64,000 bases of DNA from assembly GCA_963730225.1 (NCBI GenBank), contig CAVSQX010000002.1, positions 868,001-932,000 of the forward strand, written 5' to 3'. Each line of letters begins with the position of its first letter. Position 1 is the first letter of the stretch. The stretch is from CAVSQX01 sp963730225 (lineage in GTDB: Bacteria > Planctomycetota > Phycisphaerae > Tepidisphaerales > Tepidisphaeraceae). Shown here piece by piece: positions 54,540-63,900 of the stretch. The notes beneath the pieces were generated by a model. The model worked only from the letters and a program-made list of their open reading frames with translations. It made no database searches and was not told the DNA's origin. A program made the position numbers and the translations under genes.

Positions 54540-55622
54540 TCAGCATTTATCCGTGGTGCCGATCGTTTCGTGAACGAACCGCAGCTTATCGACGGCCGGC
54601 GGCGGCAGAACAAACGGGTAAGCGTCGGCCAAACCCATACCGCGGTTCAAACTGTTGAGCGCGTACGTCAGCGGGAACCAATTATTGATGATCTCATCGA
54701 ACAACTGCGCGGAGGCGGGCTTCATGGAGGGTTTCTTCATGACGGGCTCATCCTTGCGAGTCGGTTGTAGAGACATTCCGCAGGCGGCGGCAGTCTCGAG
54801 CGTGTCGGTCATGTGCAGATAATGGGCCCAGGTCTCCGCCCAATCTTCCCATGGATGTACGCTTGCGTAGGCGCTGACAAACTGCTGATTCCAATTCGGG
54901 CGCGGTCCGTGGTCATAGTAAAGCTTGAGCGCGGCGGCATAGTCGGCTTGCTCGTCGCCGAACAGGGCGCGGAAACCCTCCAGTCGATTCGAGCCTCGTA
55001 TCAACCGGTCCCAGTAGTAGTGCCCAATTTCATGCCGGAAGTGCCCAAGCAGCGTTCGGTACGGCTCGTGCATGGAAAGCCGGCGTTTTTCCCGCTGGGC
55101 ATCGTCGGCTTCGTCAAGGTTTAGCGTGATCACGCCGTTCTCATGACCCGTCAGCACGCGCGGGCCGCCCGGAGAATCAGCCTTGAGATGAAACGCCAGG
55201 CCGGCGGCGGGATCTTCGATCTTATTGCCAATCGGCAGAGCGAATCCGATCAAACTGTACACGACTCGCCGCTTGGCGATTTCCATCCGGTACCACGCTT
55301 CCCTGTTCGCGGTGACGCTGATATCCGGAATGATCTGGGTCAATCGGCACGACTCGCACAGTGCGTTGGAATCATCGGAAAGCACTGCCCAATTACAGAC
55401 GTTGTTCACGGTGTAGTTGGTGCAGAGCCGATACGTCCGCCCCTTTGAAGCACCAACAGGCGTTGTATAGAGCTTTCCCAGCGAATCGCTATTGCCTGCT
55501 AAATCCAGCGAGGCGATTAACTTCTGGTCCGGCAAATAGGCGAGCAGATGTCCGCAGTTACCGCAGAGCGTATTTTCGAAGAAGACGGGATTGCCGCAAT
55601 GATCGCAGTGAAAAATGCGCAT
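54540..55622 (-). CDS. Zinc-ribbon and putative zinc metallopeptidase (COG4307-like)
   Basis: 360 residues from ATG 55622. N-terminal zinc ribbon: MRIFHCDHCGNPVFFENTLC, GNCG, then a second cysteine set (NNVCNWAV, CESC). The C-terminal part carries HFRHEIGHYYWDRLI, an HExxH-like zinc site (HEIGH), and PWEDWAETWAHYLHMTD with a third ligand candidate. This protein family is frequently found with transglutaminase/ATP-grasp clusters. Likely a cytoplasmic peptidase or a regulator with a dead peptidase fold. Confidence 0.8.
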   Translation of the reverse strand: MRIFHCDHCGNPVFFENTLCGNCGHLLAYLPDQKLIASLDLAGNSDSLGKLYTTPVGASKGRTYRLCTNYTVNNVCNWAVLSDDSNALCESCRLTQIIPDISVTANREAWYRMEIAKRRVVYSLIGFALPIGNKIEDPAAGLAFHLKADSPGGPRVLTGHENGVITLNLDEADDAQREKRRLSMHEPYRTLLGHFRHEIGHYYWDRLIRGSNRLEGFRALFGDEQADYAAALKLYYDHGPRPNWNQQFVSAYASVHPWEDWAETWAHYLHMTDTLETAAACGMSLQPTRKDEPVMKKPSMKPASAQLFDEIINNWFPLTYALNSLNRGMGLADAYPFVLPPPAVDKLRFVHETIGTTDKC

Positions 55623-55731
55623 ATTGCAACCGTATACCGCACGAGGCGGCTACGGGAATAGGCAGTAAATTCCGCAGGCCGCGGGCATTTCGTAGCTTTT
55701 CTTTTGAAATCGCCGCCTACGATAGCTCGCC

Positions 55732-56574
55732 ATGTTAATCCGCATCGGCTACGACATCGTCTTCGATCTACCCGCGCCGACGCCGATGAATCTGATGTTG
55801 TACGTGCATCGCACGCGGCTTTCCCATCTGCTTGATCCCGAAGTGCTGACTATCGAGCCGTTCGTGCCGGTGGAGCGATACATCGACCCGTTCGGCAATT
55901 CCTGCGGGCGCATTGTCGCCCCGGCTGGTCAAGTTCGTTTTTATTCTAAAAGCGTGATCGAAGACGACGGCCTTCCCGATGCCGTGGATTACACTCTTCA
56001 GCAGCACGCGCTTTGGGAACTGCCTTCGGAAGTGCTGCAATTCCTGCTTCCCAGCCGGTATTGCGAAGTCGATCTGATGGTCGACATCGCCGGCAATCTT
56101 TTCAACAACACTCCGCCAGCCTGGCAGCGCGTGCAAGCCATTCTTGATTGGGTCCACGGGAACGTGACCTTCGGATATCAGTTTGCGCGGGCGACCAAAA
56201 CGGTGGTCGAAGTTTACAAAGAGCGAACAGGCGTCTGCCGCGACTTCATGCATCTGGCGATCACGTTTTTGCGGGCCATGAACATTCCGGCGCGTTATGC
56301 GACCGGATACCTGGGTGATATTGGCGTGCCGATCTCTCCCGCCGCCATGGATTTCAGTGCCTGGCTCGAATTCTACATGGGCGGACGCTGGTGGACGGTC
56401 GATGCACGGCACAATCAACGCCGCATCGGCCGCGTTCTGATAGCTCGTGGCCGCGATGCCGCCGACGCCGCCATCACGACCGCCTTCGGAGTCGCCAACC
56501 TCAGGAAGTTTCTCGTATGGACCGATGAAATCCACCCATCTTCATGGCAACTCTCAAACACATATGCTGACTGA
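55732..56574 (+). CDS. Transglutaminase-like protein with Ser at the usual catalytic His position
   Basis: 280 residues from ATG 55732. N-terminal beta domain (IGYDIVFDLPAPTPMNLMLY), then Cys in RTGVCRDFMHLAITFLRAMN and Asp in WWTVDARHNQRRIGRVLIAR. The position of the catalytic His reads MDFSAWLEFYMGG, where other transglutaminase-like members (for example SHAWISAF in the gene at 52081) have His. I recall DFSAWFE in related proteins, so it may be a subfamily feature. Divergent from the zinc peptidase gene. Confidence 0.85.
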   Translation: MLIRIGYDIVFDLPAPTPMNLMLYVHRTRLSHLLDPEVLTIEPFVPVERYIDPFGNSCGRIVAPAGQVRFYSKSVIEDDGLPDAVDYTLQQHALWELPSEVLQFLLPSRYCEVDLMVDIAGNLFNNTPPAWQRVQAILDWVHGNVTFGYQFARATKTVVEVYKERTGVCRDFMHLAITFLRAMNIPARYATGYLGDIGVPISPAAMDFSAWLEFYMGGRWWTVDARHNQRRIGRVLIARGRDAADAAITTAFGVANLRKFLVWTDEIHPSSWQLSNTYAD

Positions 56575-56749
56575 TGGGTAAGCGATCGTTCCCCAATTTC
56601 GATCTTTTTCTTTCGAAATCCCTCAGCGGTGATGTCAGGTATCACTTCAAATCGGTTCTTCCGAAAAGTTGGCGATCGCCTTTATATCACAGCAATGACC
56701 CACGATGAATCAGCAATCGTCGAAGGTCTCAATACGCGCTATCGGCGCG

Positions 56750-56781
56750 GAAAAGCAAAATCCCCAGCCAATAAATCTGGG
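56750..56781 (-). terminator. Rho-independent-like terminator
   Basis: On the minus strand CCCCAG, a nine-base loop and CTGGGG are followed by ATTTTGCTTTT. It lies about 32 bp past the stop of the PEP-CTERM gene ending at 56813. Confidence 0.6.
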
Positions 56782-56812
56782 GTTGTTGCATTCATCACTC
56801 GGTGGAGGAACA

Positions 56813-57634
56813 TCACGAAACAGCGGTCGTTGCGTGGAATCGTTTGAGGCCGGCGCGACACGCGGCCCAGCCCCCCACGAGCACCATCAGAGCCCACGAA
56901 GCCTTCGGAAGCGGAGTTACTGTCGAAGCTGAACCATCGAGGAGAAATCCCGTTGATTCAGGCGCACTAAACCTATCACCATCCCAGTTAACCACATCCA
57001 CCGTCAATGTGAACGTCTGCGAGGTCGAAGATTGAAACAAGCCAGAATTAGGGAGGGTCGAAAACGCAGATGGGAAATGGTAATAGTTTGTGGGGGTTAC
57101 ACTGTTGTCCGTAACCGTCAACGGCACATTCTTATTCGCGGTAATATCTTCCAGCGAAATGCCGGTGATGACATTGTCTGCCGCGACGAGCGCACCGCTC
57201 ACCTCGACCGACGCATTCGCAGCCCCGGAGAGCGTGAAGGTATCCGTGTACACATAGCTTGTGGCCGAGTCGATTGAAGGGTCGTAAGTTGTGCCTGTGC
57301 CAGTCGACGAGTCGCCTTCGTAATTCGTGCCAGCGTCTGCTGTCCAGGACACCCATTGGGCGTTTCCATCGCCGACCGTGTTGGCCTGAACCCACGCGTT
57401 ATTTGCGTAGACGGGATCCGCCACGTCCACAGCGGTATAAGTCTCGCTGTCCCCGGCGGAATCGCCACCATTCGTGTTCGGCACCGACTCGCCGCCGATC
57501 AAAGTTCGGGTAACCGTCCATGGCGCATTTCCTGTTCCCGTGTCCAGGATGACCGAATCTGCGAATGCCGCGGGGACCGCCAACCCAAACCCCAGGATTG
57601 CCACCGCCAACACCGTGGTACGGCGCGATTGCAT
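56813..57634 (-). CDS. Secreted protein with PLP-type PEP-CTERM signal
   Basis: 273 residues from ATG 57634 (MQSRRTTVLAVAILGFGLAV), with a standard signal peptide ending VPAAFA. The mature protein is Thr/Asp/Gly-rich beta structure (GTGTTYDPSIDSATSYVYTD, TFTLSGAANASVEVSGALVA, ITGISLEDIT). The C-terminus TPLPKASWALMVLVGGWAAC then RAGLKRFHA is a sorting signal with PLP in place of PEP, like the gene at 6951. An N-terminal extension to 57745 has no support. A terminator-like hairpin follows. Confidence 0.8.
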   Translation of the reverse strand: MQSRRTTVLAVAILGFGLAVPAAFADSVILDTGTGNAPWTVTRTLIGGESVPNTNGGDSAGDSETYTAVDVADPVYANNAWVQANTVGDGNAQWVSWTADAGTNYEGDSSTGTGTTYDPSIDSATSYVYTDTFTLSGAANASVEVSGALVAADNVITGISLEDITANKNVPLTVTDNSVTPTNYYHFPSAFSTLPNSGLFQSSTSQTFTLTVDVVNWDGDRFSAPESTGFLLDGSASTVTPLPKASWALMVLVGGWAACRAGLKRFHATTAVS

Positions 57635-57952
57635 ACTCACCCGATCCTTGCCGCGTTCGCCAATCGCATATTGCGACGCGTTAGTCAGAAACCGCACTTG
57701 TTGTACGCAGACTCTCGGTGCAGCAAACTGCAGTTTACCACGCAATCCATATGTCCCGTCAATAGAAATCTTGCCTGCTATTGCACGATTTCATTATTTG
57801 TGCTGTCGCTGAAATATTACTCTCCGTGGCATTTGCCGGTTGAGACCCCGCCACGAACGGGCTTGGCGTCCCGGCCGACAAGGCTCTCAGCCGAAGCAGC
57901 CACAGCCCCGACGCGGGTGTCGCCACAAATCAGCTCATGCGTCGCGGTAGCA

Positions 57953-60900
57953 CTAAATTTCCCTACGGCGCTCGGCGCGACGGCGATCGGCGCTCTTGGC
58001 GGGCTGCCCACCCACGACGTTGTCGACAAGATCCGCGATCCCGATCGCAAAAATCGGAATGATCAACCCGTTGCCTCCATGGAAATTGCCCGCGTTGGCA
58101 TGGCTGACCGAAGACCGATCGGCAGTCACGATCGTAGCGTCCACGGGCGAAAGCTTAGAAATCAACCGCCGCTTCAACTCGGCGGAGGATAGCTCGCCAT
58201 CCTCGGCGCTGAACACCGCCCAGGCATCGACCGCATTCCACAAAGGAGTTTGCCCGCGGCTCTGATCGCCGGTCATCGCGGTGTAGCCCGAGCCTGTGCC
58301 CATGTCGCCGAAGGCAAAAATCGGTGCGTCACTAAAGCCCGGCGATTCAACGGGAGTTGCATCCGACAGGGTTCCCGCTGCCGCCTCAAGCCCTTGTGAC
58401 GAGGTCTGGAAGTTCGAATCAAAATCAGGCGATGATAAAGTCGATTCGCGCAGTGTAGCGTCGCTGGTGCCGTTCCATGCCGATAGTTTGGAAGTGCTGA
58501 AAGTAAGGGCGCCGTTATCTTCAGTTGTCCCCGCAGCGCCTTGCGCATCCGTCGCAAGGACTGAATCAAGACTAGCCGAGCCGGACATCGGGCGCCCCGT
58601 CGCGCCGATGAAAGAGTGCGAACCAAAACCCGAACCCAGGTCAAGTGTTCTTTTACCGAAGTATTCAGACACGACCAATGCATCGGAGACAGGGAAGGTC
58701 ATTGCGTTGGCGCTTGCGGCGTCCGCTCCCAAATCCGTCGGCGCTTGGCCTGTCCAGCTTATGCTGGCCGCGGGCAAGTCGGTGGAAGATTGATGGGCGA
58801 TCAAGTCGGGCACCAGGAGGCCGACTATTGGGCTTCCCAACCCGGTTACCGTGTTGTAGCCGCCGTTGATTTGGTTGTAATCGTTGGATGAGACGCTATA
58901 GAGCGCCTGCTGAACATCGGTTGGGTTTGTGCTGTTGAGCGTGGGCTGTCCGGCGGCCGTCCTGCCCTGATTGACCAATGCCAATAGTCCACCCCACAGC
59001 GGCGCCGAAAGACTGGTGCCGCCCACGACTTCCCACGGCGAATTGCTTGGCAGGTTGTAGGGATCGGCGATCCAGACGCCGGTGGCAGGATCCGCCACCA
59101 GGGAGACATCCGGCGTGGAGCGATTGCCGGTGGATTGTACGCCAGTTTGGTATGCCGGCTCCGGCTCGAACATGCTGTTGCCGCCGCCGCTACCGATGAA
59201 TTCCCCGACGTCAGATGAGTAGTAGCCCCATCCGGTCTCACTGTTGTACGAGCTATCGGGATTGAGATAGAGACTCGTGCCCCCGACGGCCACGACGTTG
59301 GGCGAGAAGGCCGGGTATTCGGGATCGGCGCTACCCCAATCTCCTGTGCTGGCCACAAAGCTGACCCCTTGATGCCCGGCTGGCGTCGTCAGATATTGAT
59401 CGAAATAGGCTTCGTCGTCGGCCGAAATCACCTGGCCTTCGGGGAAGCCCCAGCTCATCGACACCACCGAAACATTCGGCTGCGCGGCGGCCGTGGCGAC
59501 GCTGCTCATCAGGTTCAGCAGCGAATCGCTGTCGGCCTCCACCACAATGATCTGCGCACCCGGCGCCATCGCGTGGGCCCATTCCACGTCCAGCTCCTCT
59601 TCGACTTCCCAACCACCGGTCGGATCCGGGTCCGGTAGCGCGTCGGATTGACCGCTCTGGCCTAAAACGGTTAAGAAGGAGGATGCTGCGCCGTACTGCT
59701 GATACAAGCTTGGCCCCGAGTTCGTCTCGCCAAATTGAGTGTCAAAAGAATCCAACGCCTGGAAAATATCGGGATCATCGTAGGCGTCCACGATGGCGAT
59801 GGTTTGGCCCGTGCCGTCGAGCGATAGGCTGTTAAAGCCGTAGGCTGCACGAATTTCGGCCGGCGTATAAGCCAGTCCCACATCGCTCAGGTCGGCGTTG
59901 GTGACATTGCCGGTGGTGTTGATCGCGCTGAAAACGGTGTTAGCTCCCGAAGCGACGGCGGCTCCCGCGCTGGTGCTGGCATTAAGATCGACCAGAAGCT
60001 GCATCACCGTCAAGACGGTGCTATTGCTCACGCCAAAGGTGGCGCCATTCGAGCCGATGTTGTAGGTATCCATACCGGAACCGGCCAGGGAGGTCGTGAA
60101 GTGGCTGTCGGTGTGTTGGATGTTGGTGCCGGCGAGATTGATGCTTGTGGCATAAACGGAGAGCGCCGCGGAAAGCACCTGTTGGTCGCCGCCTGTGAAC
60201 TTCGAGTAGGCGGAAATCAACTGGCTGTTGGTGAAGTAGGTGCCATTGGAATTGACCAGGGAATGGCTGCCTGCGCCGGACCCGTATAAATTCGGGAAGG
60301 TAGTAGCCAGCCATTGGGCCAGGTTCGTTGCACTGGAGCTGCCGTTGAGACTCTTGAGCACGTTTTGTCCGGTCGTCGTGCTCCAGTAACCGGCCGTTGC
60401 AAAGTTTCCGCTGGTTACGGCCTTGGTCGCATAGGCTTGCGTACCACTATTGTCGGCGCTGATCAGGCGATCCTCGGCGGAATAGAAAATGTTGCTGCTG
60501 TCGGGACCATAATTCGGCGGTCCCAATTCGTTGATCGGCGGGCCGCAGAAGAAGTCGATCTGGTAGTAGCAATTGGGGATCAGCACGGTGAGGGTGTGCG
60601 TACCGGGCGTAAAGATGCCGCTTGCTTCGTCGAAGATCACTTGCTCATACGCATTGGAAGAGTTGAACGTCGACGTAGGCGCGATGTAGCTTGCGAGACT
60701 GAGCTGATCGCTCATGCCGGCTGTGACGGTAAACGTCACCGTGACGCTGTCTCCCTGCTGGGTGTTGCCGCGCAGGTCGCCAACGGTGGTCAGGCAATTA
60801 TTGTTGTTGACAACAAAGCTGACGCAGGTGGGATTGCACGTTGGGATCTGATAGTCGTCGAAATTGTTCCCGCCGTAGGTCGTTGCCGAGTTGACAGTGA

Positions 60901-63900
60901 CGGTGTAATACGTGCTGCCGGCCGCGCCGTTGGGACCGCCGCCAGTTTGCACATAGCCTGAGGGCACAACTTCCAGAACATAGTAAGTCCCGGCCGCCAG
61001 GCCCGTGAAACTGTACATTCCACTGCTGGCCGTCGTTGCCGTCGCAACCAGCTTGTCGCCGCCGGAGCCGGTTTGCAGTCCAGAAGTTGAGTTGGATTCC
61101 TGGTAGAGATCGATGACTATGCCAGGTTGGGGCGTGTCGTCGCTGCTGAAGCCGTTGCCAGCGATGTCGAGGAACTTTGTGCCGCTGATGGTCGCGCCAC
61201 CGATGGTGATCTGCTCGGCTGTTCCACCCTGATCGTTCACTAAGATGTTGTTGCCATCGCCGTTGTAGGTGGCGTGCCACGTGTACGTGCCGACTTTTGT
61301 CGCGCTGACCGCCGTCGGCGAATAGTTGCCGTCGCCGCCAATGGTGATGGTTTGCGTGGAGATGGTCGCGCCGGTGGGATCGACCAGTGTGAACGTGATG
61401 GTGCCGGTGGGGTTATACCCGCTTGCCAGGACACCAACATCGGTGATGGTCGTGGAACCGCACATGCCATTGCCACTCTCGGAAGCGGTCGTGGTGAGGA
61501 CGGGTGTGGCTTTGACGACACTGATCTGCTCGGCTGTTCCGCCCTGATCATTAGCGGAATTATTGTTCGCGTCGCCGGAATAGTTGGCCGTCCAGGTGTA
61601 AGTGCCGACGGCGGTGGCGATGACGGTGTTGGTTGTCGAGTACGTTCCGTCGCCGGTAACGGTGATGGCTTGCGTGTCGATCACCGAGCCGCTGGGATTT
61701 TTCAGCGTGAAGGTAACGGAACCGGTCGGATTGAATCCACCAGAGATCACGGCCGAATCTTCGGGCACGGCCGTGCCAACCACGTTGCCGCTGCCGCTCT
61801 TGGTGGAGGCGGTCGTTGTAACCGTCGCGGAATTCTTGCCAATGGTGATCTGCTCGACCGTTCCACCCTGATCGTTCACTGAGATGTTGTTGCCATCGCC
61901 GTTGTAGGTGGCGTGCCACGTGTAGGTGCCGACTTTTGTCGCGCTGACCGCCGTCGGCGAATAGTTGCCGTCGCCGCCGATGGTGACGGTTTGCGTGGAG
62001 ATCGTCGCGCCGGTGGGATCGACCAGAGTGAACGTGATGGTGCCGGTGGGGTTATACCCGCTTGCCAGGATACCAACATCGGTGATGGTCGTGGAACCGC
62101 ACATGCCGTTACCGCTCTTGGACGCGGTCGTCGTCAGCACGGGTGTGGCTTTGTTGATTGTGACCGGCTCCAGCGCTGTTCCACTGCTCACCTTGGAGTT
62201 GTTGCTGTCGCCGTTGTAAGTGGCGACCCAGTAATCGGTGCCGGTGGCGGCAGCGGTGTATCCCTTGGAGGTCGCCGTGCCACCCGAAAGCGTTTCGGTG
62301 TCAATGAATAGTGGCGTGCCACTGCCTGTGGCGTTGCTGTAGAGATCGAAGGTGACCGTGCCGCTCGGGTTGTACCCGCCGGTGACGGTGGCCTTGTCGG
62401 CAATCGAAGTTCCGACGATGGCGCTGGCCGGTTGCTGGCTGGTGTTGATGGCCGGGGAAGCGGGAGTAATCGTCACCGGCTCGAGTGCGGTGCCGCTGCT
62501 GACCGAGGAGTTGTTGCTGTCGCCGTTGTAGGTGGCGACCCAGTAATCGGTGTTGGTGGCAGTGGCGGTGTAGCCGGCCGAGTTGGCGATACCGCTGACC
62601 AGCGTCTCGGTGTCGGTGAAGAGCGGTGTGCCGCTGGCGGTGGAGTTGCTGTAGAGATTGAACGTGACCGTTCCACTGGGGTTGTATCCGCCGCTGACGG
62701 TGGCCTTGTCGGCGATCGAGGTGCCGACGGTGGCGCTGGCCGGTTGCTGGCTGGTGTTGATGGCCGGGGAAGCGGGAGTGATCGTCACCGGCTCCAGAGC
62801 GGTCCCGCTGCTGACCTTGGAGTTGTTGCTGTCGCCGTTGTAGGTGGCGACCCAGTAATCGGTGTTGGTGGCAATGGCGGTGTAGCCGGCCGAGGTGGCG
62901 ATGCCACCCGAGAGCGTCTCGGTGTCCGTGAAGAGCGGCGTGCCGCTGGCGGTGGAGTTGTTGTAGAGATTGAACGTGACCGTTCCACTGGGGTTGTATC
63001 CGCCGCTGACGGTGGCCTTGTCGGCGATCGAGGTGCCGACGGTGGCGCTGGCCGGTTGCTGGGCGGTGTTGATGGTCGGGGAAGCGGAGGTGATGGTCAC
63101 CGGTTCCAGGGCCGTTCCGCTGGTGACGGAAGTGTTGTTGGAATCGCCGTTGTAGGTGGCGACCCAGTAATCGGTGTTGGTGGCAGTGGCGGTGTAGCCG
63201 GCCGAGGTGGCGATACCGCTGACCAGCGTCTCGGTGTCGGTGAAGAGCGGTGTGCCGCTGGCGGTGGAGTTGCTGTAGAGATTGAACGTGACCGTTCCAC
63301 TGGGATTGTACCCGCCGCTGACGGTGGCTTTGTCGGCAATCGAAGTGCCGACGGTGGCGCTGGCCGGCTGCTGTGTCGTGACGATCGTCGGAGTGGCCGG
63401 AGTAATGATCACCGGCTCGAGTGCGGTGCCGCTGCTGACCGAGGAGTTGTTGCTGTCGCCGTTGTAGGTGGCGACCCAGTAATCGGTGTTGGTGACAGTG
63501 GCGGTGTAGCCGGCCGAGGTGGCGATGCCACCCGAGAGCGTCTCAGTGTCCGTGAAGAGTGGCGTACCGCTGGCGGTGGAGTTGTTGTAGAGATTGAACG
63601 TGACCGTTCCACTGGGGTTGTACCCGCCGCTGACGGTGGCCTTGTCGGCAATCGAAGTTCCGACGATGGCGATGGCCGGTTGCTGTGCGGTGACGATCGT
63701 CGGTGTGGCCGAGGTGGCCGTCACCGGTTCCGCCGTAGCACCGCTGGCCACACCATTGTTATTGCTGTCGCCACTGTAGGTCGCCACCCAATAGTAGGTG
63801 CCTGTCGCGGTCGCCAATACCGTGTCCGGTGCGGTGTACGTACCGTCGCCGGTCACCGTCACCGACCCTTCATCGGTAACGCCGCCGCCAGGGGCAGTGA

